Made by a program: the position numbers and the translations under genes. The notes under the pieces were generated by a model. It had not been told where the DNA came from and made no database searches. It worked only from the letters and a program-made list of their open reading frames with translations. From Terriglobia bacterium (GTDB lineage: Bacteria > Acidobacteriota > Terriglobia > Bryobacterales > Bryobacteraceae): a stretch of 64,000 nucleotides of DNA. Every line of letters starts with the position of its first letter. Positions within the stretch are counted from its first letter, which is position 1. Shown here in pieces: positions 23,501 through 32,902 of this stretch. The stretch spans positions 21,746-85,745 of the forward strand of contig JANXYJ010000137.1 of the NCBI GenBank assembly GCA_025350105.1. Reading direction: 5' to 3'.

Positions 23501-24928
23501 TTAGTTTACTCCGTTTACCCATACCGGTTGCAAGTTATTTCCTTGCGTGGTCAACTGCTTCACATTGGTACCATCGGCAAGCATGCTATAAACCTGCGTA
23601 GAGGAACCGCGCTTCGACGTAAAAACGATGTGCACTCCATCGGGCGCAAACCAGGGATTTTCGTTGCGGCCGGAATTCTGCGTCAGTTGCGTCACTTGGT
23701 GAGTGGCGGGATCCATCAGGAAGATATTGAAATTACCAGGTTCGAAGCCGCGGGTCCAGGCAAAGGCGATCTGTTGGCCATTGGGGCTCCAGGCGGGGTT
23801 GGCGACGTCGCCCTGGCCGTTGGTCAACTGCTCCAGGTCGGTGCCTTCCAGTGACATACGCCACATCTGCTGGCGCCCGCCACGGCCGGAGATAAACAGA
23901 ACGTCGTTGCCGGTTTTGGGATTCACACGCGGGGAAACTTCAATCGCGCGGATGTTTGAAATGCGCCGGAAGCCGCCGCCATCCACGTTGCTGACGCACA
24001 ACTGCACCCAACCGTTCAGGGCAGTGGCGAACAAAAGTTGTTTGCTGTCGGGGGTAAACTCCGGCGTCTCCACAACCGATGAGATGGGGTTGTAGAACGG
24101 CAGACGGCGGCCGCTGGTGGTCGAGTGAATACGAATTTGCGGGTTGCCGCCGGCATAAGTGGTGAACGCCACCATGCGGCCATCGGGCGAAACCGCGGGC
24201 ATCCCGGACACCGAATTGTACTGGGTGATGCGCGTTTGGTTGGACCCGTCGTAATCCATGGACCAGATTTCGCGGTTCCCGGTGCGGTCCGACGCAAAGA
24301 ATATTTTCGTGCCGGCCAGGCTTTTGGCGCCGAACTGCTGCAGAATATCGGCGGCGAAATCGCGGGCGACTTTCTTGGCCCCGGCGGCGTCCAGGGTGCC
24401 GAAGTAAACTTTGTTGATCATTTTGGCGCCGTTCACGTCGGCGTTTTCCAAACCGACATTATAGAGCCAGCCAAACAGAGCCAGACGATTGTCCTGAACA
24501 CCGGCGTATCCAAAAGCGAGATAATTGGCGCTGACCGGAGAGCCGGACCAATCGGTGAGCCAGGGACCGCTATTGCTAACCACCGGCGGCTGGCCGCGCC
24601 GTGGGTTCGGCGTGGTAACCGGCGGACGGAAATCCTGCGGCTGCTGCGGAACATTCAGCGGATAAGATGTTTTGGCGATCATCTTCAGTTGGCCCGAGCC
24701 GGCAAGTTCATCCCACAACGTGGAATTGAAAACGTCCATGTATCTTTGCGCGTCGCCGGAGCCGCGGAAATCCGGGACGGCGATCGATTGTCTCTCTCCC
24801 CCTTTAACGATGTCCCCTTTGAACTGCGCGGTGGAAAGCACGGCGCTGCCCAACAGTCCGCTGACCACCAAGAGCGTTATGACGAATCCAGCGCGCGGCA
24901 TATTACGAATGAAGGAGTATATTTTCAT
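23501..24928 (-). CDS. tolB: Tol-Pal system beta-propeller protein TolB
   Basis: 475 residues. Signal peptide to about residue 35; N-terminal TolB domain (about 40-200, beginning IAVPDFRGSGDAQ); then a six-bladed propeller made of WD40-like PD40 repeats (FASDRTGNREIWSMDYDGSNQTRIT-type, with SPDG and SPNG turns). It binds Pal at the propeller and is periplasmic. The start overlaps the TolA-like gene by four bases (ATGA). Confidence 0.95.
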   Translation of the reverse strand: MKIYSFIRNMPRAGFVITLLVVSGLLGSAVLSTAQFKGDIVKGGERQSIAVPDFRGSGDAQRYMDVFNSTLWDELAGSGQLKMIAKTSYPLNVPQQPQDFRPPVTTPNPRRGQPPVVSNSGPWLTDWSGSPVSANYLAFGYAGVQDNRLALFGWLYNVGLENADVNGAKMINKVYFGTLDAAGAKKVARDFAADILQQFGAKSLAGTKIFFASDRTGNREIWSMDYDGSNQTRITQYNSVSGMPAVSPDGRMVAFTTYAGGNPQIRIHSTTSGRRLPFYNPISSVVETPEFTPDSKQLLFATALNGWVQLCVSNVDGGGFRRISNIRAIEVSPRVNPKTGNDVLFISGRGGRQQMWRMSLEGTDLEQLTNGQGDVANPAWSPNGQQIAFAWTRGFEPGNFNIFLMDPATHQVTQLTQNSGRNENPWFAPDGVHIVFTSKRGSSTQVYSMLADGTNVKQLTTQGNNLQPVWVNGVN

Positions 24929-25710
24929 CGTTTGAACTCAAAAGTAAACTCTACCTGCGCGGAATCTTTCGGGAAGCCGGAGGGCAGCGGCGGAAAGCGG
25001 GCATCCGCCATGGCACGCTTCACGGAATTATCCAACGCCGCGTTTCCGCTGGATTGCAGCAAGTGCGGATTGCGCACACTGCCGTCGCGCAAAATATCAA
25101 ACGCCGCGATCACTGGCGGCGCGGTCTGCACGCTGGCGTCGATGCTGCTGGTGTTCCACGCTTTCGCGAGGTTCGCTTCGATTTGCGCACCATAGGCCGC
25201 GAAGTTGGTCCCGAAAGTGGTAGCGTTGGTGCCAATCTTGCCGGCTCCGGGTGCGGCGGCATACATCATATTCGCTATAGACGGCGCTTGCTTCGAAAAA
25301 GTCTGATTGGCGTCCAGTTCGTTGAACGGGCGGAACTTTCGCAACTCACTGGCAACATCGGCGGGGCGGCGCTTGTCCTTTATCTTCAGGGCCACCGCGT
25401 TGGGCGAAACCTTTTCTTTCTTGGGCTGCACCTTGGGGGCGGGCTTGATGGGCGCTTGCGGCACCTGCGATTCGGAATCGTTGGCCACAGGATTGGGGCG
25501 TCCCGCATGTGGCAACGGGATGGAGTTCACGGCTTCAATGCCGATGGCCCCGCCGCCGGCGTCCTTCGCGCCGAAGGTTTCTGCCGATGAGCTCATAAGA
25601 CTGTAGATGCCGTACGCGGCAAACAGCGTTACATGGAAAATGACCGCCCACAGGAATCCCCGGCGCAAAGACTCGTCCTGAAGATCGAGGATATCGGCAT
25701 GCTGGGTCAT
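24925..25710 (-). CDS. TolA/TonB-like energy transducer
   Basis: 261 residues. One transmembrane helix near residues 18-40, a Pro/Lys-rich periplasmic linker (about 80-115), and a C-terminal TonB-type domain (about 165-260) with FDILRDGSVRNPHLLQSSGNAALDNSVKRA. In E. coli this slot is held by TolA; in acidobacteria and deltaproteobacteria a TonB-C protein does the job. It should carry proton-motive force from TolQR to TolB-Pal. It has a four-base overlap with tolB. Confidence 0.85.
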   Translation of the reverse strand: MTQHADILDLQDESLRRGFLWAVIFHVTLFAAYGIYSLMSSSAETFGAKDAGGGAIGIEAVNSIPLPHAGRPNPVANDSESQVPQAPIKPAPKVQPKKEKVSPNAVALKIKDKRRPADVASELRKFRPFNELDANQTFSKQAPSIANMMYAAAPGAGKIGTNATTFGTNFAAYGAQIEANLAKAWNTSSIDASVQTAPPVIAAFDILRDGSVRNPHLLQSSGNAALDNSVKRAMADARFPPLPSGFPKDSAQVEFTFEFKR

Positions 25711-25744
25711 CGTTTGGCACGCGTTCCTAGGAACGCGTTTTCTT

Positions 25745-26185
<441 letters not shown>

Positions 26186-26189
26186 GGTT

Positions 26190-26885
26190 TTAGAGCGTTC
26201 TGGTTTCCTTGCGGGCTTCCTCGTACGTCCGCTCCGTCGTGTTGAGGAACTCCAGCGAAAAATCTTCCATGCGGGCCCCGAACTCCTTCACCATGTGCCC
26301 AAAATAATTGTAAAAGATTGCGGCGGGGATCGCCGCGAACAGGCCCAGCGCGGTGGCGAACAACGCGTTGGCAATACCGGGCGCCACCGTGCGCATGCTG
26401 GTGGAACCGGTGAGGCCCAGCGCCTGAAACGCTTCAATAATGCCGAATACGGTGCCCAGCAAGCCAATGAACGGAGAGACCGTTGCCACCGTGGCCAGTA
26501 TATTCAGGTTGCGCTCCAGCTTGGCGATTTCTTCGCTGATGGCCAGTTGCAAGGTGCGCTCCACCGCCACGGGATTGGTGATGGTGCCGCGCGCGGCAAT
26601 TTGCCGGCTGATTTCGCTATAGCCAAAATCAAAAACAGCAGAGACTGGCGCGCTGACGTATTGCTGGCTTTGCGCCGCCACCGCGTCCATGCGGCCGGCT
26701 TTACGAAACACGCGCAGAAAAGATCGATTAGCCATGCGCGCACGGCGGAAGAAGGACCATTTGGTAAAAATCACGCTCCAGGAAAGGAGAGAGGCAACCG
26801 CCAACACCGCCATAACCGCAATGGGGATGGGCTCCGAACTCTTTACCAACTCCCAGAAGTTCACCTGCAGGATAAGTAGGGCCAC
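26190..26885 (-). CDS. tolQ: TolQ/ExbB family proton-channel subunit
   Basis: 231 residues from GTG 26885, with GGGGAA a few bases upstream. Three transmembrane helices (about 20-40, 125-150 and 165-190) surround ATVSPFIGLLGTVFGIIEAF and NALFATALGLFAAIPAAIFYN, the diagnostic segments of the MotA/TolQ/ExbB family. It is the first gene of the six-gene tolQ-tolR-tolA-like-tolB-pal-ybgF unit and is divergent from recN. Confidence 0.95.
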   Translation of the reverse strand: MALLILQVNFWELVKSSEPIPIAVMAVLAVASLLSWSVIFTKWSFFRRARMANRSFLRVFRKAGRMDAVAAQSQQYVSAPVSAVFDFGYSEISRQIAARGTITNPVAVERTLQLAISEEIAKLERNLNILATVATVSPFIGLLGTVFGIIEAFQALGLTGSTSMRTVAPGIANALFATALGLFAAIPAAIFYNYFGHMVKEFGARMEDFSLEFLNTTERTYEEARKETRTL

Positions 26886-26894
26886 GCTTCCCCA

Positions 26895-26923
26895 ATTGTA
26901 ATCCCAAGCGGGTTAAAACAGAA
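26895..26923 (-). promoter_or_regulatory. Promoter of the tol-pal operon
   Basis: Minus-strand TTCTGT (26923-26918) and TACAAT (26900-26895) with a 17-base spacer, nine bases before the GTG of tolQ. The -35 box matches the consensus at only three positions. Confidence 0.4.
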
Positions 26924-26975
26924 GGGGGTGGAATTGTTTCAATAGAGTTTTAGGTGGCGGCCCCGCTCAGCCCGC

Positions 26976-26981
26976 TATAAT
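26976..26981 (+). promoter_or_regulatory. -10 box of recN
   Basis: A perfect TATAAT at 26976-26981, eight bases before the recN ATG at 26990. No ribosome binding site fits between them, so the transcript is probably leaderless or nearly so. No convincing -35 hexamer is present, and I could not identify a LexA-type operator with confidence. Confidence 0.55.
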
Positions 26982-26989
26982 TTCAGTCA

Positions 26990-28651
26990 ATGCTGGTGGA
27001 GCTGACTGTAGACAATTTCGCGGTGGTGGAAAAGATCCGTGTGCGCTTTGACCGTGGCCTGAACCTGCTGACGGGCGAAACGGGGAGCGGCAAATCCATC
27101 GTGGTGGACGCGCTGGCTCTGCTTTTTGGCGGACGCGCCTCGGCCGAAATGGTGCGCACGGGAGCCGACCGTGCGCGCATCGCAGGCATCTTCGAGATTG
27201 GCAAAATGCCCTTGCCAGACGGGATTGAAGCTGAAGAGGGTGAGTTAATTGTGGAGCGCGAAATTCTGGCCAATGGAAAATCACGGGCGTTCGTGGGCGG
27301 ACGGCCGGTGACGGCGGCTCTGCTGAGGGAACTGGGCACGCATCTGGGCGACATTCACGGTCAACACGATCAGCAACATTTGTTTTCGCCGGTGACGCAG
27401 CGCGAAATGCTGGATCAATTTGCCGGGGCGGAAGACACTCTGGCGGAAACCGCTTCGGTCTATTTGCAGTGGCGCAAGGCCACGGACGAACTTGCGGAGT
27501 TGGAGCGCACCGCGCAGGAGAAATTGCGCCAGGTGGATTTGCTGACGTTTCAGAATTCGGAGATTCAAGCGGTGACGCCGCTGCCGGGCGAAGACGCGCA
27601 ACTGGAAAATGAACGGCGGGTTTTGCGCAACGTGGTGAAACTGGAAGAGAACGCCAGTGCAGCCTATACGGCATTGTACGAAGATCCGGAAAGCGTGGCG
27701 GCGCAGTTGCGGACGGTGATCCGCCGCCTGGAGGATCTGGGAAAGATCGACCAAGGCGTGAATGATGTTCTTGTCGCGCTGCAACCGGCGCTGATCACGG
27801 TGGATGAAGCCTCACATGCATTGCGGCATTATTTGGGCAAGCTGGAAGCGGACCCAGCGCGCCTGGAGGAAATTGAATCGCGGCTGGCCGCGCTGGAAAA
27901 GCTGAAACGCAAATATGGCGCAACCGTGGAAGATGTAATCGCGTTTGGCGAAGACGTCCGGCAAAGTCTGTTGGCCGTGGAGAGTTCCGGCGAAAGGCAG
28001 GCGGCGCTGCAAAAGCAGGTGGCCGAACTGGCGGCGGCTTATGAAAAAACCGCGAAGAAACTTTCCCAGTTGCGCCACGACGCCGCACGCAAGTTGAGCA
28101 AGCGCGTTCAGGAAGAATTGGCCGCGCTTGCCATGGAGAACACCAGGACGGAAATGCGCGTGACGTCAGCTGAGTGGTCCGCCGCAGGGGCCGATGCAGT
28201 GGAGTTTCTCATCTCACCCAACGTGGGTGAAGAATTGAAGCCGCTCGAAAAAATTGCCTCTGGCGGGGAACTCTCGCGCGTTGCCTTGGCGCTGAAGACC
28301 TGCGTGAGCCCCAGCAAAACGGATAAGCACGCCATACCACGCACCTTGGTATTTGACGAAGTGGACGCGGGCGTTGGCGGCAGCGCGGCGGAAAGCGTTG
28401 GCCGGCGGCTGAAAAAGCTTTCGGCCAGCAATCAACTGCTGTGCGTTACGCACTTGGCGCAAATCGCGGGCTTCGCGGATCATCATTTTTACGTCGAGAA
28501 GAATTCAGTGAAAGGCCGCACCGTGGCGACCATTGAAGAATTGGAAGGCGCTGCGCGCACACGCGAAATCGGGCGAATGCTTTCCGGCGAACGCGTAACG
28601 CCTGAAGCGCTGAAGCACGCCGAGCAATTGATCAAACTAGCGGCCAAATAA
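26990..28651 (+). CDS. recN: DNA repair protein RecN
   Basis: 553 residues, the typical length. An SMC-like ATPase that acts in double-strand-break repair. Walker A GETGSGKS is at 29-36, a coiled coil spans about 155-370, and the C-terminal half has SGGELSRVALALK and Walker B RTLVFDEVDAGVGG (about 451), with CVTHLAQIAGFAD. HGQHDQQHLF near 120 is the characteristic RecN motif. The start is supported by the family N-terminus LVELTVDNFAVVE and by the -10 box directly upstream. Five bases separate it from the S1/P1 nuclease gene. Confidence 0.97.
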   Translation: MLVELTVDNFAVVEKIRVRFDRGLNLLTGETGSGKSIVVDALALLFGGRASAEMVRTGADRARIAGIFEIGKMPLPDGIEAEEGELIVEREILANGKSRAFVGGRPVTAALLRELGTHLGDIHGQHDQQHLFSPVTQREMLDQFAGAEDTLAETASVYLQWRKATDELAELERTAQEKLRQVDLLTFQNSEIQAVTPLPGEDAQLENERRVLRNVVKLEENASAAYTALYEDPESVAAQLRTVIRRLEDLGKIDQGVNDVLVALQPALITVDEASHALRHYLGKLEADPARLEEIESRLAALEKLKRKYGATVEDVIAFGEDVRQSLLAVESSGERQAALQKQVAELAAAYEKTAKKLSQLRHDAARKLSKRVQEELAALAMENTRTEMRVTSAEWSAAGADAVEFLISPNVGEELKPLEKIASGGELSRVALALKTCVSPSKTDKHAIPRTLVFDEVDAGVGGSAAESVGRRLKKLSASNQLLCVTHLAQIAGFADHHFYVEKNSVKGRTVATIEELEGAARTREIGRMLSGERVTPEALKHAEQLIKLAAK

Positions 28652-28656
28652 ATCCC

Positions 28657-29574
28657 ATGAAAGTTTTAATCGCCATTATCGTACTCGCGCTGCCTGCGGC
28701 CGCTTGGAACGCCACCGGCCATCGCATCATTTCAGCGATCGCCTATGACCGCTTGACTCCCGCTGCGTGGGCGAAGGTGGACGACCTGATCAGGGCGCAT
28801 CCGGATTATTCCACTTTGTTTACAGCGGACGCGTTAACCGACTCGGCGGCACGGGCGCGCGCTGCATTCTTGTACGCCTCCACTTGGCCCGATGTGATTC
28901 GCGGCGACACGCGATTTTACGATGAGACCCGCCCGGACTTCGTGCAAACGCCACTCCTCCCCGGCTTCGCCAGTATGAGCCGCCACGTCACCTGGCATTA
29001 CTACGACATCCCGTTTGCGCCCGATGGAGCCAAGCCCACTCTGCAATCGCCGCCCCACGCGCTGAGCGAATTGCGCCGTATGCTGGTACATATTTCGAGC
29101 GAACCTATGGCCGATGCTGCCTATGATCTTCCGTGGCTCGAACATATTTTGGGCGACGTGCATCAGCCCTTGCATGCCACCACTCGTTTTCTGAAAGCAC
29201 AACCCAAAGGGGATGCTGGTGGAAATTTTGTGTTCGTGGCGTCGAATGCAGGTCAATCGATCACGCTGCATGCCTACTGGGACAATCTGGCGGGAACCGA
29301 CCCAAGCGATGACGCGGTCAGCAAATTTGCCGCCAGCGTTACAGCGGAATATCCAGCGTCCAGCGATTTCAGCCTGAACCCCAATCGCTGGCTGAAGGAA
29401 AGCTTCAAGCTGGATAGATCAGACGTGTACTCATTTGGGCTGGGCACTGGAACCAAGGATCAGCCGCTGCATCTGTCCGCTGAATACGATGCCCGCGCGA
29501 AAGTGATCGCGCGCCAGCGCATTGCGTTGGCCGGTTATCGCCTGGCTGCGGTTTTGAATGAGCATTTCCGCTAA
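28657..29574 (+). CDS. Secreted S1/P1-family zinc nuclease
   Basis: 305 residues. A short signal peptide cleaved after ALPAAA exposes Trp17 as the mature N-terminus. In P1 nuclease Trp1 and His6 are zinc ligands, matched here by W17 and H22 in WNATGH. Further ligands: Asp in STWPDVI, His in WHYYDIPF, and His/Asp in LEHILGDVHQPLHA and LHAYWDN. So all three zinc sites look intact and the enzyme should degrade single-stranded nucleic acid outside the cytoplasm, likely for phosphate or nucleotide scavenging. It is convergent with a frameshifted gene, with one base between them. Confidence 0.93.
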   Translation: MKVLIAIIVLALPAAAWNATGHRIISAIAYDRLTPAAWAKVDDLIRAHPDYSTLFTADALTDSAARARAAFLYASTWPDVIRGDTRFYDETRPDFVQTPLLPGFASMSRHVTWHYYDIPFAPDGAKPTLQSPPHALSELRRMLVHISSEPMADAAYDLPWLEHILGDVHQPLHATTRFLKAQPKGDAGGNFVFVASNAGQSITLHAYWDNLAGTDPSDDAVSKFAASVTAEYPASSDFSLNPNRWLKESFKLDRSDVYSFGLGTGTKDQPLHLSAEYDARAKVIARQRIALAGYRLAAVLNEHFR

Positions 29575-29575
29575 G

Positions 29576-30459
29576 CTACTTGCTCACCAAATGCGGAGCG
29601 TCTTTTTCATTTTCGGCGCACACGAATTCGATCAGATCTTCGTTCAACAAGATCTTGGCTTCACCGTAACGGTCCACGGCTTGGTGTAGGATTTCGGATC
29701 TTCCACTGTCACCTGCGTTTCCAAATTGCCGAAGTTAACGCGGCGGATGCGCTCGGTCATTTTGCCGGTTTCCGTCAGCGGACTGCCTTCCACATCCAGC
29801 CAAACGTCATCGCGGAATCCAGTGGTTTCCACCACCAACGTGTCGCCATCCCAGTGGCCCACGGAATAGCCGTACCACCAGGGCTGCGGATTGTTGTTCG
29901 GCAACTTGCGTCCGTCCATGAAGATTTGCCGCACACCTCCATTGGCTTCGTACAGCATCACAATCACCTGCGGCGTTTGAATAACTTTACGCGGCTGGGG
30001 ATGCAGGTGGAGCTGCATTAAACCAATCGGCAGGCAATGCGCATCTGGATTGTCTTTGTTATTTTCCGAGCTGCGTTCCTTTCGCAAATTCATAGCCCAC
30101 GGAGTGAACGGCAGGCCGCCTTTCACCTCAATGCCAATATTGAAGAACGGCGAAGTATTGGCCGTAACCGGACCCAGGCCCGTAGAGGCGCCGGGCACCG
30201 CAACGATTCCGTTGTTCGTGGCGGGTACGGTGATGTTGCCTCCGGCATTGGCGACAGGTCCGCGCTCGCGATAGTATTCCCACAAACCGGTGAGATCGGG
30301 ATGGCCAGCGGAGGTACGCGGCACGGGACCCAAAAGATCCGGTTTCCCATCCGCGGTTTTGGGAAAGCCCTGCGATGGAAAATTCGGCCACTGGGCCAGC
30401 AAATTCAGAGATACGGCGAGGGCCGCCACCAACACAAATCGACGAGTTAGATTTCGCAT
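29576..30459 (-). pseudogene. Frameshifted secreted protein of an acidobacterial family
   Basis: The uninterrupted frame from ATG 30459 (signal peptide MRNLTRRFVLVAALAVSLNL) runs 271 residues to TGA 29644-29646 and ends in an unconserved KPRSC. A different frame immediately downstream continues AKILLNEDLIEFVCAENEKD and ends KDAPHLVSK with stop at 29576-29578; that tail resembles the C-terminus I expect after KPWTV in this family. The break lies at about 29655-29680 and is a single-base indel, either a real mutation or a sequencing error. The body has HLHPQPRKVIQTPQ and WWYGYSVGHWDGDTLVVETTG, typical of a secreted family frequent in acidobacteria with no assigned function. Confidence 0.7.
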
Positions 30460-30491
30460 GACATGTTCCTGATTTTGCCACTAAAGCCGGC

Positions 30492-30622
30492 GATCAAACC
30501 CCAGAGATCAAATCCCAGAGATCAAACGACGGAATGGTTTCACAGCCTGAGACGACAGCCCAAACCACCGTTCAGGCTGTCGTGCTGGCTATGGTGCAGG
30601 CTGTGGTGCAGGCTCAGGTCCA
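30492..30622 (+). repeat. Mosaic of short tandem repeats and repeat family B copy 1
   Basis: This spacer between the YVTN gene and the frameshifted gene holds three structures. GATCAAACCCCAGA at 30492 is repeated at 30506 and partly at 30520 (14-base period). At 30549-30582 lies family B copy 1 (ACGACAGCC paired with GGCTGTCGT, a nine-base-pair stem; an overlapping alternative stem is CAGCCTGA with TCAGGCTG). Three 12-base units of GGCTGTGGTGCA type follow at 30587-30622. The hairpin could act as terminator of the minus-strand YVTN gene, but no T-run follows. Confidence 0.7.
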
Positions 30623-30636
30623 CGAAATTATGCAAT

Positions 30637-32130
30637 CTATTGGTCGAAGCCGCTGGACTCTGCCGGGCAATAGCCGCCATTTGTGCAGGTGATTCCGGTG
30701 GCCACCGCTTTTTGATCCACCGCCAAAGTGATGATGCTTTTGATCAGCGGATCGCCCAGCAGAAAGTCGTCGCAGGAAGCGGTGGTTCCGGTCACGTCGC
30801 AATGCACCACTTCATTCGCCACCGTTGTGGGCACTGTAAGGGACGCCGTCAGGCCCGCGATTCCACGCAGATCGGCCGTCAAACGCGTACGGCGTCCGCC
30901 ATCGGAAATCGTACGAACTGTGCCGCCGGCGGCTCCGTTGCTGTTTAGTTCCGTGGTGGATCTGCCGCCGATATTCTGCGCAGGCTTGCTGGGATCGCCG
31001 AACACCAAAATTCCAGCCGTGCCAGTGGTTGTGCTATTCGGATCGGCGGGATATTGCGATACCGGGACATACACATTGCCGGTGAGGGGATCAACTCCGG
31101 CGATATGATTACCGCGGCCGGTGCAGGCCACTGTATCCAGCCGTGCCGGCGCGGAACTGGTGGGATGCACCGCATCAAACACGCCCACAACCGGCACCAG
31201 CGAACCGAACGGGGGCGCATTCGGGGTTGCCGGACAGCCGCTGGTGGTGGCGGTATTCAAACCTGATCCTGAATAGAAACGCCGCAGATTCGGGTTGAAT
31301 ACGATGGTATCTGTTCCGCCCACATCGGTAAATTGAATGTATTTGCCCGTGGCCAAGTCTATTCCCAAATTTCCGTTTGAGGTTCCCTGGAAACATCCCA
31401 TCACGGCAATGTTGGAAATGGGGTCGATGTCGATGCCATGCCCCGGACAAATCGATCCAACCTTATACATTGCCGGCGTCGTCAATGTGTTGGTGGCGGG
31501 ATCGTACACTCCAATCCCCGCCGCGGCATTGTTGTTGTCCGCATCTTCCATCGCAATGTAGATTTTGCCGTCGCGCGGATTGAACTTGATCAGATCGGAG
31601 CTATAGGGGATCAAAGTCTGGCTGACGATTTTCTTCTGCGTCAAACTGATGCCGGTGAGATAATACGGCGGGTTATCGTTCACCACATAGACGGTCTGGT
31701 TGATGGTGTCGTAGTCCAGCCCGTCAGGAACATTCGGAACGTTGTAGACGGTGGGCGCGGCGGCCCCAATTCCAGTAGTTGGAGTCCGCAGGTCCCACAC
31801 CAGAACCGAATTCAGGCCGTCGGAGACCACCAGTTGTTGCACATCGATAGCCACCAGCGGTTGGTTGACGACAGTGGTCGCCGCCAACGGCATCTGGCCC
31901 ACCACCGTATTTGTGTGTGTGTCGATCACTGTGATGGCATGATTGGTGCGATCCGCCAGATACATGATGCGGGTATCCGGGTTGAAGCCAAAAAGATCCG
32001 TGCCGGCTTTGCCCACAGACCAGCCAGGAACGGGAATGATTTTCACCAGTTGCAGGTCAGCCGCCTGGCCCAACGCGGCCAATACGCACAAGCCAATAGC
32101 CAAGTCTCTGAAACGATTTGCTGCTTTCAT
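30637..32130 (-). CDS. Secreted YVTN-type beta-propeller protein
   Basis: 497 residues with a signal peptide (about 1-23, ending GQAAD). The body consists of beta-propeller blades: TRIMYLADRTNHAITVIDTHTNTV-like units and later VYVVNDN, GKIYIAMED, NVYVPVSQYP. These resemble YVTN-family repeats that form 7-bladed propellers in secreted or surface proteins. Several Cys (for example SICPGHG, VACTGRG, ITCTNGGYC) suggest disulphides. No catalytic residues can be assigned. A -10-like TATACT lies about 50 bases upstream of the ATG. It sits between two copies of repeat family B. Confidence 0.7.
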   Translation of the reverse strand: MKAANRFRDLAIGLCVLAALGQAADLQLVKIIPVPGWSVGKAGTDLFGFNPDTRIMYLADRTNHAITVIDTHTNTVVGQMPLAATTVVNQPLVAIDVQQLVVSDGLNSVLVWDLRTPTTGIGAAAPTVYNVPNVPDGLDYDTINQTVYVVNDNPPYYLTGISLTQKKIVSQTLIPYSSDLIKFNPRDGKIYIAMEDADNNNAAAGIGVYDPATNTLTTPAMYKVGSICPGHGIDIDPISNIAVMGCFQGTSNGNLGIDLATGKYIQFTDVGGTDTIVFNPNLRRFYSGSGLNTATTSGCPATPNAPPFGSLVPVVGVFDAVHPTSSAPARLDTVACTGRGNHIAGVDPLTGNVYVPVSQYPADPNSTTTGTAGILVFGDPSKPAQNIGGRSTTELNSNGAAGGTVRTISDGGRRTRLTADLRGIAGLTASLTVPTTVANEVVHCDVTGTTASCDDFLLGDPLIKSIITLAVDQKAVATGITCTNGGYCPAESSGFDQ

Positions 32131-32295
32131 GTTTGAACCCCTTCTTCCAGAAATGTTTCCGACGCAAACGCCGCAGCAAGTATATAGGAAGGGGAAGTGG
32201 AGTGACAGCGTAGCGGGGCGAATGCCAAGGCTCCCCTTCGCGGGTTAGTCTACTTGAGCTCTGGGCTCTTATCTAGGGGTATGGTTTCGCCGCAC

Positions 32296-32328
32296 GAGAC
32301 ACAAACCCAAACCGCAGTTTAGCTGTCG
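32296..32328 (+). repeat. Dispersed repeat family B, copy 2
   Basis: GAGACACAAACCCAAACC followed by GCAGTTTAGCTGTCG aligns with 30549-30582 (GAGACGACAGCCCAAACC then ACCGTTCAGGCTGTCG). Both copies have the same orientation and each lies 3' of a minus-strand gene, the pilin here and the YVTN protein for copy 1. This copy has lost the strong stem. Confidence 0.55.
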
Positions 32329-32365
32329 CCCGAGAAGGAGGCCGAGTATCGATCGGCGTCGCGTC

Positions 32366-32857
32366 TTAATTTCCGATGTTAGGGCTCTTGTCGGTTGCCG
32401 GGTCCTGCGTATTGCTGTAATGGATGCCGCCGTTTTGGTCAGAATAGAAATTCCTGGTCCCGGTGGTTCCAAATTGTTCGGGCACGGCCGTAATTGCGTA
32501 GCCGGTGGGAGTCATTTGAATGGCGAACAGATAGCCGCTGGCTTTACCTTCCGCAAGGTTTTTGGGAAGAATATCGGCAGCTGAAGGCCCGGCGGCGCCA
32601 CTGGCGGGAGGACCCAACTCGGCCAGCGAGGACGCGAACTTGCCGAACTGGGAGTTGTATTGTAGCTGGGCCTGGGTGATGGAACGCACCTGACTGATGG
32701 CCGCCGCCTCCTTGGCTGCCATCATCTGCTTGTTGAATTTCGGCACGGCAATCGCGGCGATGATCAGGATGATGGCAATCACGATCAGCAGCTCGATCAA
32801 CGAAAATCCCCGTTGTAGAAAGCGACGGCGGTTTTGTGAAAGGTTCAAAGTCCCCAT
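32366..32857 (-). CDS. Type IV pilin / type II pseudopilin
   Basis: 163 residues. The prepilin leader ends with RG, followed by FSLIELLIVIAIILIIAAIA, a classic prepilin-peptidase site with Glu5, and a single N-terminal helix. The globular part (about 45-163) contains Gly/Pro/Ala-rich loops (SGAAGPSAAD) and GYAITAVPEQFGTTGTRNF, in the style of GspG or PilA pilins; the closest impression is a GspG-like pseudopilin. No other pilus or secretion genes are nearby, so this is an orphan copy. The ATG has a TAAGAT box seven bases upstream and no ribosome binding site. Confidence 0.85.
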   Translation of the reverse strand: MGTLNLSQNRRRFLQRGFSLIELLIVIAIILIIAAIAVPKFNKQMMAAKEAAAISQVRSITQAQLQYNSQFGKFASSLAELGPPASGAAGPSAADILPKNLAEGKASGYLFAIQMTPTGYAITAVPEQFGTTGTRNFYSDQNGGIHYSNTQDPATDKSPNIGN

Positions 32858-32864
32858 AACTACT

Positions 32865-32870
32865 ATCTTA
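32865..32870 (-). promoter_or_regulatory. -10 box of the pilin gene
   Basis: Minus-strand TAAGAT at 32870-32865, seven bases before the ATG at 32857; five of six positions match TATAAT closely enough for a -10 box. The transcript would be leaderless. No -35 hexamer at standard distance. Confidence 0.35.
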
Positions 32871-32902
32871 GACGGACCGGGGGGCGCCGGCGTGCAATCG
32901 AA

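Noticed and set aside
24125..25195. 356-codon plus-strand frame over tolB and the TolA-like gene
   Set aside because: Antisense shadow of two well-conserved minus-strand genes.
32131..32365. Possible c-di-GMP riboswitch near the pilin gene
   Set aside because: Pilin genes often have one, but on the minus strand this spacer is downstream of the pilin, and the GEMM core sequences are not found.
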